Origin: Schistocephalus solidus
Lineage: Eukaryota; Platyhelminthes; Cestoda; Diphyllobothriidea; Diphyllobothriidae
Assembly: GCA_017591395.1 (NCBI GenBank)
Contig: WEDG01004195.1
Location: 51,409 to 115,408 of the forward strand
Direction of reading: 5' to 3'
Length of the DNA stretch: 64,000 nucleotides
Positions 33,818-46,396 of this stretch are shown here, in pieces; positions within the stretch are counted from its first letter, which is position 1; each line of letters begins with the position of its first letter. The translations under genes were made by a program, and so were the position numbers. The notes below the pieces were generated by a model. The model was not told where the DNA came from. It did not search any database and was given only the letters and a program-made list of their open reading frames with translations.

Positions 33818-34812
33818 TTAAAAGAACTGAAATTGTTGTACAACGGCATATTTGAATGTAAACCACGGAAAGTGAAGGCTATACTGTGGCACGGGAAAGA
33901 TAATGGTTGGCAAAGAAATGAGATTTTGATGTAATTTAGCATAAATTGGTGGAAAAGCGTTCATTTGAAAAATGAATAAATGATTGCGAAAAACTGTTAA
34001 CATGCTTAAAAGACTTAATTAGTTGGGGATTTTGGACACATGTTCGGTTGGGAAAAATGCTAACGTGAGCGTTCGCATCTGTTGTAGATGCTGAGGGGGT
34101 AGCAGGTTTCCCATCTGTAATGAAATTACTGATTTTAATGCCTCGATTAGCCAATGATTCAGATTCACCATTAGTTTTCTTATGTTTAGTAGATTTGGCA
34201 GCTATAGCAGGCATGGTTTGCTTGGGATGAGAAAGAAGTGGCGTGGACACAATTTCACTCAAACCAGGAACAAGGTTAACGGGCGAAGATTCGGCTGGAA
34301 TTGAAATTCCTGTCGATCCGGAGAGCCGTGGTCTTGCATTAGCTACAGGATAACTTTTGATATTGAAGGTGTAGAGAAAGGCTTCCCGTTTGCTAATGAG
34401 GATGAAACCCGACGTTCCATTGGGTTTTATCCCTACAGATAAACAACCTGTTTTTTTTCAAATATTGAGCTGAGTGCTCATTCCTAGAGAAAATAAGGTC
34501 AACTTTAAACGCTGAAAAAAGTTTGACCAGAATAGGAGGGTTTTTACTACGGGAAGATAACCTTTTAGCTTCAGTGACTTTAAAGTTAAAGCCGCACGAG
34601 TAAAGGAAATGAAATGCAACGTCCAGGGGGATTTTACTCTTGGGGACGTTTTTAAAAAGAAAAGTGAAACTTCTTTTATATCGGTCAATTGACTCAGTAA
34701 TGACCATGTTAATGAAAGGCTCTAGTTTCACGCATTGTTGAGAAGTGAGTGAAGACATTTCTCCCTCAAAAATGGTACCAAGGATCATGAAGTGGGAACC
34801 ATATTTAGACAT
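33818..34812 (-). pseudogene. LINE ORF1 (copy B)
   Basis: 34812-34393 encodes the conserved part: D-V-A-F-H-F-L-Y-S-C-G-F-N and L-S-S-R-S-K-N-P-P-I-L-V. The same core is seen in copy C (36684-37028) and copy F (43904-44215, D-V-A-L-D-F-L-Y-S-G-G). A looser serine/threonine-rich tail continues in other frames to about 33818. I do not recognise a named domain in this first protein. Confidence 0.6.
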
Positions 34813-35464
34813 AAAGGTACAAGGTCTAATTTCTTCATGCTTACGGTGGGTTTCTCTAGTGGATGTTTTACGCGACGAGGATGTTCGCGTCTAAGCGCTG
34901 ACTGGGGTTTCATATTGATTTTAAAATATAAGAAATTTTTAAATCGATAATACGAAAGGAAAATTGTCACAAGTGACGTTTTGCGGAATAAAAGATGTGA
35001 TATTTGAAATATATGTTTTGAGCAAAGCACTGCAAGCAAAAATCTGCTAGGTAACGAGTTTAAACTGAAAATAGAATTAGCAAAGAGGCTATGCAGGATG
35101 AAAAATTATATTAACTAGTATACCAGCAACTGCAAATTATTTTTCACTGGAAATAAGGTAAACTTAAAAAATTTCAACTTTATTTCTAGAATTAACCTTT
35201 AGATTCCGTCCTTTTGACGAAAATCTGCGAGAACTTTAATGAGGCTATGTAGGGTGAAAAGTTTCAAACCGTATATTTCTCCCTTTTGTCAATCGCAATA
35301 ACTGTAGGTGCGTGCAGTTAATGATGAGGTATGAATACAATAAATTGTCAATAATTAAGCTAATGTTTTCGACAGGAAACGAAGAAATCCGTTAAAAATT
35401 CGAGAATTCCATTATCTTCGAATTTGAACCAACTGTCTTCGAACTTGAACTTGTGCTCTTCCAA

Positions 35465-35530
35465 GTTGCTCACCGACCGGGAGTCGAACCCGGGCTGCCT
35501 GGGTGAGAGCCAACTGGTATACCAGCTACT
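35465..35530 (-). repeat. tRNA-Glu-like fragment (anticodon CTC), partial
   Basis: The minus strand reads GGCTCTCACCC (anticodon loop with CTC), then a perfect T-arm CCGGGTTCGACTCCCGG and then TCGGTGAGCA. The 5' acceptor strand and a proper D-arm are absent: the upstream bases belong to the LINE leader repeat. It is therefore a tRNA-derived remnant or SINE head, not a complete tRNA gene. Confidence 0.6.
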
Positions 35531-35575
35531 GAAAATTATTTTTCGCTGGAAATTAGGTAAACTTACAAAATTTCA

Positions 35576-37510
35576 ATATTTGTGGAACGCAGAATAAGCT
35601 CATAAATGTTTATAAAAAAAGGAAGACTTTGTGGTGGGGAACTAAACTGTAGGGAGTAAGGTGTGGGTGGAAAGTAAAATTGCTGCGGTCTACAATTATC
35701 TACGTTGTTAATGTTAACTAAATTAGGATTGTTGTAACGAAACATATTTGGGTGGTTTTCCATTGAGAAGAAGGCTATTTTCTGCAGATGCGAAAATAGG
35801 AGAAGACCTTAAGATAGGATTTTGAGAAATATTGCAATAATACGGGGGGGGGGAGAATAAGATTTGAAAATGGAACAAATTGTTTTGGAAAACTGTTAAC
35901 ATAAGGGATAGAGTGAATAAATTGGGGAGCCTGAGAAGATGTTTGGTTGGGATAATTGCTTAGGAAATTTTGCGTATGTATCGAAGGTGCTGGAGAGTTA
36001 GGAGGTTTCCCAATTGTAATGACGTTTTCTTTTTGGAACTTAAATTAGCAGCATACATAGACTTGCCCGGGTATTGCTAATTTTAAGAGATTTAATAGCT
36101 GGGAACGGAGTGGATGGCGTGGAATGGGAACGAGGCAGACATGATCCAGTTTTTGGAATAAATCAACAGTAGGAATACAAGGAAAGCTATTTTGAAACGA
36201 AGAAGCAATCGGTCTTGGCTCTTTAGACGGAGTAACTAACATTAAAGATGGGTTTAACGACATGGTTGAAAGCTACTGAGTTTAAAATTCATATTCGTGA
36301 GGTAAAAGGCGTTACTGTATACGTTGGAAGAGAAGTAGGAGGTGATTTTGACGCCTGGTTTAGCAAATTATTCAGATTTACTAGGAGTTTTCTTAGGTTT
36401 AATAGATTGGACACAAATAGCAGGCGTGGTTTGCTTGGGAGGGAAATAAATCGCATTGATAAGATTTCACTCTAACCAGGAACAAGGTGAACGGGTAAAG
36501 ATTCAAGTGAAATTGAAATTCCTGTTGATCCGGAGGGCCGTGGGCTTCTATTAGCTAGAAGACCAACCTCTTAGATAACTCTTGGTATTGTAGATGTAGA
36601 CCTAGGCTTCTCGTTTGCTAATGAGTGTGAAACCCAACGTTCCATTGGAGTTTTATCTCTACAGATAAATAGCTTGTTAATCTTCAAATATTGAGCTGAT
36701 TGCTCATGCTTGGATAACTTAATGTCCACTTCCATCGCCGAAAACAGTTTGAGCAGAATTGGCGGGTTTTGCTACGAGAAGATAATCTTTTATTTTCCGT
36801 GACTTTAAAATTAAAGCCGCATGTGTAAAGGAAATGAAATGTGAAGCCAAGGGGGATTTTACTCTTAGAGACGTTTTTTAAAAGAAAGTTGAAACTTCTC
36901 TTATGTCGGTCATATGACTCTGTACTAACCGCGTTTATAAACGGCTCGATTTCCTCGCAATTTTTGAGAAGAGAGTGCAGACAACTTTCCATCAAAAATG
37001 GTACCGAGGATCGTGAACCGAGAACCAAATTGAGACATCAAATATTAAAATTTCCCAGGGCGTCAAGGTCTAGTCTCTTTATGTTTACAGTGGGTTGCTC
37101 TAGTGAAAATTTGCGTCTATGCGCCGACTGAGGTTTCATATTGAATTTAAAATATCAGTATTTTTAAAAGCGATAATACGAAAGGAAAATTGACACTACT
37201 GATGTTTTGCGTAATAAGAGATATTTTATATTTGTAAGATATGTTTTAAGCAATGCCCAGTAAGCAAAAATCTTCTACGTATGGAATTTAGACTGAAAAT
37301 AGAATCAGTGCAGAGGCTATGCAGGATGAAAGATTATCTCAACTGTTATATCAACTACTGCAAATTATTTTTCGCTGAAATTTAAGTATCCTTACAAAAT
37401 TTCAACTATAGTTCTAGAATTAATTTTTAGATTTCGTCCTTTTTACGCAAATCTGCAAGAACCTTTTATGTGGCTATGTCGGGTGAAACAGTTTAAAACC
37501 GTATTTCTCT
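35576..37510 (-). mobile_element. LINE copy C, ORF1 and leader only
   Basis: The minus strand repeats the leader and ORF1 of copy B. The ORF1 core is at 36684-37028 (F-H-F-L-Y-T-C-G-F-N, L-S-S-R-S-K), the C-terminal tail near 35563-35763 and leader sequence at 37140-37510. Nothing beyond ORF1 is present. It therefore lacks its 3' end, which is unusual for a LINE and suggests loss by deletion or replacement by copy B. Confidence 0.6.
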
Positions 37511-39482
37511 CTATTTAATTTAATTATTTATTTATTGCCAGTTTACAGGCAAAGTCAAAAGGGATATACAGTAGGGGGTCGAGCTTACAGGGGAAAAAAC
37601 TCTAATCATTCTTTTTAGTGTTTTAAGGAGAAAAAACTGCAGCTTATTGAACTGATTAAAGTTCAGGACAGGGAAGTATTGACACAGGTGCACGGTTGTA
37701 GTAATTCTCCTTTCCATTGTTGTGGATGAGGTATTCTGTACTAGCAGCAAGTATGCCGGCGAACGGCTGCTCGCTGTCGACTAAGGAATAACCCGATTAC
37801 GGACTACAGAGCCAGCAATATTGCCTTCAGCACGAAGTCCAGAACTGGATTCAGAGTCCGTGGACGCCATCAGAACGAAAGAAAGCTGCCGGATAATCAG
37901 CACCCTACATTGTGGAAGGTGTCCTGAATGTAAAAAAATAATGACAGTTCTTGTAAACAAAATATCGTTTTGCTGAATTTTAATATTTGTGGGTAGTTTA
38001 TTCCAGATTGTTATATCGTTTACAAAAAAAACTGACAGTGTCTAACGTTGCGTGCCAAAGGAAGAAATAAAAATACATCTCGATGACTGGAGCGCCGAGA
38101 GTGGTCGAGTGGCCTCAGAAATGTAAGGGGGTTAAAGGTAAAACTGTTTAAAAGTTTAAACAGTAAAAATAGTCCCTTCTGTAATCTACGAAGCCACAAT
38201 GGGTTGAGGCTTGTAAGCTCACAGCGTTGTTGGTAGGACAGGTTTCTATGCTATGAAGTGAGAACTCTTTAAGTAAAGAAGTGCTGGACTGATTCTATTT
38301 TCCTTCGTTCATTCGCGTGAAGAAGGTTTAATAGAAACGAGCAGTATTCCAGACTAGGTCTGACATACATTTTCTAAAGGCTGGTCCTAATATTGACAGT
38401 TTTAAAATTTCTGAGAATAAACCCGGTGGTTTGGCCTGCTTTCGAGACAATCAGGGTGCAGTGCACTGACAGATTAAGACTACTAGAATATGATAGGCCC
38501 AGATCCTTTATAACCCCGGGCAAATCTAGGTCATGATCGTCTATGTTTAGATGAGGCTGATGGTTGTCACCACTAACCATAACGGAGCACTTGTGCCAAG
38601 AAAGCGAAAGGCGCCATCTGCGACACCACTGAGCAAAGGCTTGAAGATCCTTTTTTAAGAGCTCAAGCACGATTTGGTAATCAGCTGGTTTATATCGATA
38701 GGCAACTTTTAAATCATTAGCATACATAAAGGGCCTACCATACTGAAAACAATCAGTAACATCGTTCGCAAAAAGGCAAAATAGAAGCGGGCCGAGTACG
38801 CTTCCCTGAATAACTTTACTCCTCACGTGCGTGGGGTTGAAGATATCATCAGAAATTTTAACTCGCTGTGCACGAGCATTCAAATTGGAGGATATAAGGT
38901 TAAGAAGCTTATTACCTATGCCTAAGGAGGTAAGTTTCAGCAGGAAGAGATCAGGGTCAACACGATCAAAGCCTTCGTGAAGTTAAAATAAACGGTGTAG
39001 ATTGCAAAACCACTATCTCTAGATTTTAGCACATGATCAAAGTAAGAGAGCTGGCAGGTGTCATACGATCTTTTTTTCGAAAAACCCATGCTGAGCCGCA
39101 TAAAGTAGGTTATTGTCTGTTAGGTGACGCATCCGCTTGTCTTTACTCAAGGTCTCTTAGATCTTTGAAGCTGCTGGCAGTGTATTTATTGGCCTAAAGT
39201 CGTCGAATGACGTATTTCGGCCGTGTTTGGGTATAGGCAGAATGTGCGATTCCTTCCATAAAATAGGGAAGGTTTCCCTTTTAAGAGCAAGATTTAATAT
39301 TTTATACAGATGGGACGGAATTATATCATTTGCATCCGCCTTTAGATTGCTGACCGGGACGCCATCTGGTCCAGGACTGTCAGATTGACGAGAACGCCGA
39401 ATGGCTACAGTCAGGTCCCAGAGGGTAAAGGTTATGTTTTCGAGGACGTTACCGGTCCAAACCCGGATGTTTGGAAAGGGGG
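37510..39482 (-). mobile_element. LINE copy E, second family, 5'-truncated
   Basis: The minus strand holds the reverse transcriptase and 3' end, finishing in a TTTA-type repeat (about 37520-37536). The family differs from A/B/F: motifs are S-G-P-D-G-V-P, A-A-Q-H-G-F, K-A-F-D-R-V-D-P-D and I-Q-G-S-V-L-G-P-L-L-F. It is truncated at about 39482, directly against the 3' tail of copy F. Confidence 0.7.
38374..39400 (-). pseudogene. LINE reverse transcriptase (copy E), catalytic aspartate lost
   Basis: 38883-38374 is one open frame with V-I-Q-G-S-V-L-G-P-L-L-F and, at the active site, F-M-Y-A-N-D-L-K. The family's usual Y-A-D-D has become Y-A-N-D, removing one metal-binding aspartate. The upstream segments (S-G-P-D-G-V-P near 39370; A-A-Q-H-G-F near 39090) are in other frames with stops. 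Inactive. Confidence 0.75.
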
Positions 39483-40039
39483 GTGACCAAATAATAATAA
39501 AAATAAATTGTATATTTAAGGCCCAGAGAGCCCCGTCATTTCAAACTTAGTATCGCGGTATAACTTAATACAAAGTGGATAATTGCTGCACTATGTGAGC
39601 AGCCATATTAACAGCAGAAATGAACAATATGGTAGGAATGTCCGATTCAGAACGATTTGCCTTTTTTAAAACAATTGTCAACAATCTTTAACATAAACGG
39701 TGAACTAGAAAAGAAGCAGTAAAAAAACTCCAACGGTAACATCGGAGGCGGAGTTCAGCGAGCCGCCAATTTTTAAAAAATTAGGATAAAAAAACTGATT
39801 CACTAAACAATTAATAGCTAGATGTAATGGGATAGTGCTGTGATGTTCGTGACAACTGCATAGTCCACCAATTAAAGAGGCAAAACCATCAGAACCCGCC
39901 TTGATCATCAACTGAACCTGGAGATCATCGTCGGGGTTGCAAAATCGGAGGAAAGTATCAAGGTTCTCAAGAGTTGGCGATGCTAGTTTAAAAGGGGGGT
40001 GGCGAAAAAGTGAATGCAAAGATTGACTCTGCAGAGGAT

Positions 40040-42849
40040 GATGGAAATATTTTTAGAGACCAATATAATATCAAGGGAGCTGCCTCAAATACCAGGAGCA
40101 CCCTTTCCGAAATCCAAAAGTTGCGAGTTAGGGAAGGAAACAGACAATAAGGACTTTATATCTTCCGAAGTTAAATGCTTGCGTAACTTTGTTTTGAAAA
40201 TAGCAAATGTGGACGACAACCTAATTTGCAGTGTAGATTATTCCAGATGAAAGCATATTTGGAGGCAAAATACTGAGAACGATTAGTTGTGAAACTAAGG
40301 GGTGGTGAAATGATCATGGAGGAATTACGAGTGGCATAGGGTCAATGAAATAGAGCGAGAGCGTTAATTCGTGGGAGATTTGGGCTAGAGTTAACGCAAA
40401 ACAGGAAGCAGAGACCGGCTTTGAGTCTTCTAACCCACAGAAATTTAATTTTTGCTAACTGGCATCTATCTGTATAAGAGACACTGGATCCAGGAAGAGA
40501 AATTAGTCTTCGAGTAAAAACCCTCTGAACTTTTTCAATCTTACTGCGGTCAGAGGCGTTCATCAGCCCAAAGATGGGACAGCAGTATTCTAGGATAGGA
40601 AGAATAAACATGCGGTACAGGTTTAACTTTATTTCCGGAAGGAAGAAATTATGTGATATAAAACCACATATCTGTGCAGCCTTTGCAGAAATTCGATCTG
40701 CATGAGGCGATAATGCTAGCTTGTTCGTGTAGCTTAGACCTAAGTCTTTTATGGTTGATCGTTCTAAAAGTGTTAAATTTTAAAATACGAGGGGTCCAGG
40801 AAGCTTAGCGGGGCCAAAACACATGAAACTACTCTGCCACGTACATCTCCAACGTGAGAGCATAAGTAGATCAGTGTTGATTTTACCAACGCAACTATTG
40901 GCAGTGTCTTTAGAAAATGAATAAATGCACTTGAGATCGTCAGCGTAAACGAAATTTTGTGAATTTGTGAGTAGTTGAAATTTCGTTTATGTACAGAATA
41001 AAGAGAAGGGGACCTAGAACCGTGCCTTGATAAACGCCACTCGTGATCGGTTGAGGCGTCGAGTAGCTATTACCTACTAAGACCTGGCTGCGGTTAGACA
41101 AAAAGGAACCAATTAAGTCAAGGAGAGGAGGCCGGATGCCGAGGGCTTCCAGTTTCACCAGAAGACATCTGTGCGGTACCTTGTCAAAGGCTTTGCTCAG
41201 GTCAAAGTAGATCACAACCACTGACTGCTGCTCATTACGAAGGGAAGTGACGAGGTTAAGAAAAGCTAAATGACACACTTCGCATGATCTCCCAGGTAGA
41301 AAACCATATTGCGAGTCGCTTAAGAGCTTATTTCCTAAGCAGAAGTCGAGAATTTGATTAAAAATATTTTTTTCAAGAAGTTTAGCTTGAGCGGAAGTTT
41401 TGTGAACGACTCGATAATTATTTACGTCCGAACGAGATCCCGACTTGAAGACAGGAAGAATAATATATGTCTTCCATGAGTCAGGAAAGAATCCGTTTAA
41501 AAGATAAACTGAGAATACATGGCTAAGCAATCGAGGAAAACTCGGCACTCTCTTAATAACTGAGTTTGGAATACCGTCAGTCCCGAAGAGTACGAGTTTT
41601 TCAGACGCATTATTTGCTTACGAATTAGTTCTATGGAGAAATCAATGGTGCTGATAACATTAAATGAGAATGTCTGAAACGTCGGAACTGGTTCAGATTC
41701 CATCGTAAGATGATTTGCAAAGAATGCACTAAACAATTCTGCCTTGTCAGAGTCTTCGAGAACGAATTTCTTAGTTTCATGAAGTAATGGAGGTATTTCA
41801 TAACCTCGTTTAGAGCAAGATCGACGGCGGAACAGTTGAGCAACAGATTTTGCAGAGTTTGGTTCGCTGAGTGCGCATGATTCCCTCTGTCTGTCCAGTG
41901 CAAGCCGAATCTTAGAGGCTAATTCAAAAATCTATGCAATCCTTAGATGTACAGATAACGAACTAGTACATTGATCTTTTAATTGCTTCCTCAATTCCTT
42001 TAATCTTGGCAAAAGAAATTGGGGGACGGTGGATTCCGAAACGTAGGGCTTGACTATTTTGGTTGGCACAAAGTCCAGGATGTTATTTGAAACGACTGAC
42101 ATGAAGTCAGAATGACTTGCTGCATCGTTCATGCAAGAGAGATGCTGCCAATCCCATGAGTCCAAAAAGTTGTTAATTAAGCTCATATCTACGAGGTCAA
42201 AAGCATCATAGGTACGAACGGCTCTAGCCCTTTTCGATGAGACAATTGTTAAGCAACAGTGAATTAATGTATGGTCTCTTTGGAAGAGGCTCTGTCTAAA
42301 ATCAACGAAGAGGGGAGCGATGTCATTTGTGAAAATCAGGTCTTAAATATGCTTGTCTCTCGTTAAAGAACGGACAAGCTGTGACTAATTAGAGAAATTA
42401 ATGGTATCTAGGAAATGCTGAAATATGGGTGGACAAAAGTTTGAAATCCAGTCAATTTCTGGAAAATTAAAATCCCCAGAGATTATTTTAATGTTAAAAT
42501 TGGACTCCGAAACCAATTTAAAATTTCACAAAGTTCCACATCATCGGATGATGAATTAGGTGGGTAGTAAATACATCCGAGAATAGCTTTTGCCAGGGCG
42601 ACAGGATAATGGATGCAAATCAGTAATTACCAGAGAATGACGTGACGTCTAGATCAAACGGGAAGTGCTTAAATGAAGCTTTAATATAGAGAAGACAACA
42701 CCACCACGCTTACTAATGTGGTCTTGACGGTATAGATCGTACTGGTCTATGACAAGCAAAGAGTCTGAAATTAAGGGATGGATCCAAGATTCAGTTACAC
42801 ATAAAACATCATGCATTAACTCGAAAGCAATGGCTCTCAGTTGGGCCAT
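40040..42849 (-). pseudogene. LINE endonuclease-reverse transcriptase (copy F), broken
   Basis: Reading the minus strand downward: endonuclease D-V-L-C-V-T-E-S-W (about 42800) and G-D-F-N-F-P-E-I-D-W (about 42450-42480). A linker follows with R-D-H-T-L-I-H. Then reverse transcriptase: N-N-Y-R-V-V-H (about 41420), Q-Y-G-F-L-P-G-R-S-C (about 41290), Y-F-D-L-S-K-A-F-D-K-V-P (about 41200), S-G-V-Y-Q-G-T-V-L-G-P (about 41030) and, after a frame change, V-Y-A-D-D-L-K (about 40945). The C-terminal part (40611-40342) reads L-P-I-L-E-Y-C-C-P-I-F-G. Confidence 0.8.
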
Positions 42850-43474
42850 CTTATTTATAACAGATCTAGCATTACATCTATGACATCTAGGGTAGTTCGA
42901 GTATCCAAACTAGGGTTATCGTTATTAATTAAAAATATTTGGAGGTGGGTAATTAAGTTGAAAGTTATTGTGGCTTGGATGGTAATTGTCAACTGCACCA
43001 TAACGATTGGTATATAGAACATCATTAACAAAAGTCTGAGAGGGATATATAAAAGGTGTAGGAATAAAACTTTCCGGTATCGAACCACCATAGGGGTTAC
43101 GACCGTGATATGCCTGTTGGTAGTTAAAACGGAATGACGGGAAGTTAGATGGAATATAGGGACTGGTGGGGAGGGCAAGCAGCTATAAGAATTAAATGCT
43201 GGAAAGTCAGGTCTTGTATATTGGTTTACATGGTTAGGGTTATTTGCCTTTTGGAGAGGCTTGCTTAGTTTTGGAGAGGGCGGAATGCGATCACTGAGAC
43301 CTGCGCTATCTTGCTTTTGGGTCTGGGTTAGATTTACGTCCTTCGGAAAACCTGCCTTAGGTGATAGTATTGAGGGTATAAGATGACCCGTGGGGTTATG
43401 GGACGAGCTAGCTTGTGGAGGGTTAAATAAGTTAAATTTAGATGATTGCGGATTTTGTATTTGAAGGAGGTTAT

Positions 43475-44215
43475 TTATGCGATGTAGCTCGGGAAATTTC
43501 CCGGAGAGGCCTGGAGAATTGCGCTTAAGAGGGAAACTGGCAGTCTATGTGCTTTAGACGGGTTATACGGTATAAATGCCTTAGACGGGGTCGCAGACAT
43601 TACAGGTGGGCTGAAAGCACCGGAAATCGCAGTATTCGGCCACGGGGGAGACAAAGAAGAAGGTTGAGTGGAGGGGCTGACCGAACTAGACATCTGAGGA
43701 GATAAATTAGCTGTTGCATTGACGTTAGTGGAAATACGACCAGACTTATGAATATTAGGTTGAGAAATTGATGATAAGAAGAACCCATTTCTTCACTCCA
43801 TTGGTGTAAGATCTCGACAAAGGAAACATTTTGTCATTTCCAAATAGCGAGAAGTGCGACCTCGTTGAGCAAAGATTGAGTCAACCTCAACTGTTGAAAA
43901 CAATTAAACTAGTATAGGAGGATTCTTGCTACGCGAAGAAAGGTATTTTGCTTCCAATATTTTGTAGTTGACACCACCAGAGTACAAAAAGTCCAAAGCA
44001 ACGTCAACTGGGCGTCTGTGTATGGGAGCATTTTCTAGGAGAAAATTGTGATAACGTTTCTGTCTATCAAAAGCCTCGCTGGCGACCAAGTGAACAAGTG
44101 AATCGAAACGCCTGCAATCCTGAGAGGGAACATCAGATATGTTACCATCGAACAGGTTGCCGAGTATAAACAAAATGGATCCAAACTTCATAATGAAGTC
44201 ATTGCAGTTCTGCAA
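43475..44215 (-). pseudogene. LINE ORF1 (copy F)
   Basis: 44215-43904 encodes the conserved core with L-F-D-G-N, D-V-A-L-D-F-L-Y-S-G-G and L-S-S-R-S-K-N-P-P-I-L-V, clearly homologous to copies B and C. It is followed in other frames by a proline/serine-rich tail. No standard RNA-binding fold could be named by eye. Confidence 0.6.
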
Positions 44216-44814
44216 AGCGGACAGACTTAGCTGTTTAGCTTTAACTATGGGTTGTACATTTGAGTCAATGTTTGAAACTGCTTGGTGTATTCAAGCATCG
44301 TTTTGGTCCCGGGGCATGTCATTTACGACGAATTGAGCTTGTTGGTTTCATCTTTCGTCAAAAATAAATGTAAGATCTACGCAGGATACGCAGGTTAAAA
44401 TAAATTTATGAAATTTCAACCTAAATTCTATGTTAGCGCTTTATAATTCTACGTTTTCTACGAGGATTTATAGGGATGGCAAGTTGTAGTTGTCTAAAGA
44501 CTAGAAATTCAAAACTTTATCAGCAATTTAGCCAATAAAGATAGCAGGAAACAAATAAATCCGTTAAAAGTTGAGAACGAGAAATGAGGCTATGTCAGGT
44601 GATTAATATGACACTGTATAGTTCAACCTATTGTTAAAGACAAAAACCACAGGTAATTGTATACGATTAAGGGCTAGAAATGCAAAACGTTTATCTACAG
44701 TAAAGCCAATAAAGACAATACAAACGAAAAAATACGTTCACAATTTTAGATTTCAATTAGCTTTCGAAAATCAACCTTGTTACCTAAAAGTTATAGACAA
44801 GAACGGATTGAAGC

Positions 44815-45480
44815 TATGAGCCGTCAACTTATCGTCAGCTATAGTGTTTCCAAAAGCGTCTCGAAGTACATGGTACTGAGTTTTTCTCTGCGCTTGGTCT
44901 GAACTCCCAAGTGGGTCTAAAGGTGAAACTGACAATGGCTGACAACATATGCAGAAATTGAGATCAAGTATGTTTGATCCTTGGGTGGGAAAATCAACTA
45001 CTTGTTCCCACATGCCAGTATCTATGGCCTCAAGCAAGTTTTCAAACAGTGCAGGACCGGAAGGTGGAAACCAATGAACTTCAGGAAGATTGAAGTCACC
45101 TGCAATCAAGCAGTACTTCAGGTTTAGGTCAACTGCGGCATGAAATGCCTGTGAGAGACGAAGATCGTAATCCTCGCTTACGTTTGGTTGGTGATAGACA
45201 CAATAAATGAGCAAGGAGTAGTTATCTTTTAGAACTACTCGGAGACAACAGCTCTCTTCTACTGCGGTAAATTTTCGATAATCCAACGGCAGAAACGTAA
45301 GTGACTGCTTAATATAGATGCAGCTTCCTCCGCCACGGCCCCGTGTCGATCGTTACGAATATAATCGTACCCTAGAATATTGAGTTCAGAGTTAGATACA
45401 CAGGGTGTTGCCCATGTCTCTGTTATTATATCAAATGTCAGGGTGGTGGATGAAGAGTAGAATCTGGAGCAAGAGCATCT
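44815..45480 (-). pseudogene. LINE endonuclease fragment G
   Basis: 45286-44780 is open and encodes S-L-L-I-Y-C-V-Y-H-Q-P-N and I-A-G-D-F-N-L-P-E-V-H-W. The preceding sequence, up to about 45480, continues the endonuclease N-terminus in broken frames (a G-G-G-x-C-x-Y-I-K motif near 45310). No ORF1 or reverse transcriptase is attached. It could belong to family E, whose 5' half is missing, if copy F inserted into it. Confidence 0.65.
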
Positions 45481-45494
45481 TATTTTTCTATTCT

Positions 45495-46012
45495 AAAATT
45501 TCTATCGACAAGACCGCATTAATAAACGAGGCGGTGGCTGTATGATATACATCAAAACTACCACTGAACAAAGTGGTTTCGATGTTTCACACGAAACTTT
45601 CCCTGGCGAAGCATGCTTTGCCACAGTAAAATCCCTGTCGCAAAAAAATATACTTATCGGATGTCTCTACACTCCTCCAGAATGAAGTAATGATGACACT
45701 GGCCTAACCAATCTAATAGACACCATATCAGACATTCAAATTGAATATAAAATAATTGCAGGTGATCTAAACCATCCTGAAATAAACTGGGCTAAACTAT
45801 CAGCTCCCACCAGACATGATGAACTGCTATCATCAATTGTGTTCCATAACTGGACACAAATAATCAATAAACCGACCCGAGGGAACAACATACTAGACAT
45901 TATTCTCACAAATGATATCTGCCCCTTACTTACGCATTACGACAACATAACCTTTGAAAGTGATCATAAGTCAATAATAACAATGCTCCCTCTTAACATG
46001 AAAGAAACATAA
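45495..46012 (+). pseudogene. LINE endonuclease (copy I), one nonsense codon
   Basis: From R-Q-D-R-I-N-K-R-G-G-G-C-M-I-Y-I-K (from about 45510), through A-G-D-L-N-H-P-E-I-N-W and D-I-I-L-T-N-D to S-D-H-K-S, one frame is open apart from a TGA at 45683-45685; it ends at TAA 46010-46012. G-D-F-N is changed to G-D-L-N. Confidence 0.75.
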
Positions 46013-46396
46013 GATTCTAATTACATTACATAAATCCAAAAAAACTCGAGATTGACTATATGAACAACTATGTAAGGTCACTAGACTGGAGTTCATATCT
46101 TCTAATGACATCCGCGACGGAAGCTGTAAACCTTTTATATTCTACCCTTTTTATAATTCGAGATACCTTAATAGATGAAAGATTACCGTATAGTCACAAA
46201 TTCCTAACTTCCTTTCCAAGAGACTAAAAAAACTAAAAAAACAACTTCATGATCCCTCAGTTAGTTATTAATCCACACTCAGACGAATTAGAGAAATTCA
46301 TGATCTAGGTGAAAAAATGGAAGCAAACAAAACATAGCAGCGGAACGCCGGGCCATAGATTCCTCCGAAAAAACAGCCCAGATCTTTCGGAAACAA

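Larger units (their letters stand above)
33061..35575 (-). mobile_element. CR1/Jockey-like LINE copy B, 5' part (endonuclease, ORF1, leader)
   Basis: The minus strand carries the leader (about 34900-35575), an ORF1 region (33700-34812) and an endonuclease (33150-33640), but no reverse transcriptase. It is the same family as copy A, which has the complementary half, so A plus B may be one element split by copy J and by the 32640-33060 segment. The leader contains a repeated block (GTATACCAGC near 35121 and again near 35518). Confidence 0.65.
39485..44812 (-). mobile_element. CR1/Jockey-like LINE copy F, near full length
   Basis: About 5.3 kb on the minus strand, the most complete member of the A/B/C family here: leader (44220-44812, with an internally repeated block near 44510 and 44680), ORF1 (about 43000-44215), endonuclease (42430-42849), linker and reverse transcriptase (40940-42186), C-terminal part (40040-40611), 3' region and an ATA/AAT-rich tail at 39490-39506. 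It carries many frame changes. Confidence 0.75.

Noticed and set aside
35465..35530. Complete tRNA-Glu gene
   Set aside because: The T-arm and anticodon loop are good, but there is no pairing 5' acceptor strand or normal D-arm.
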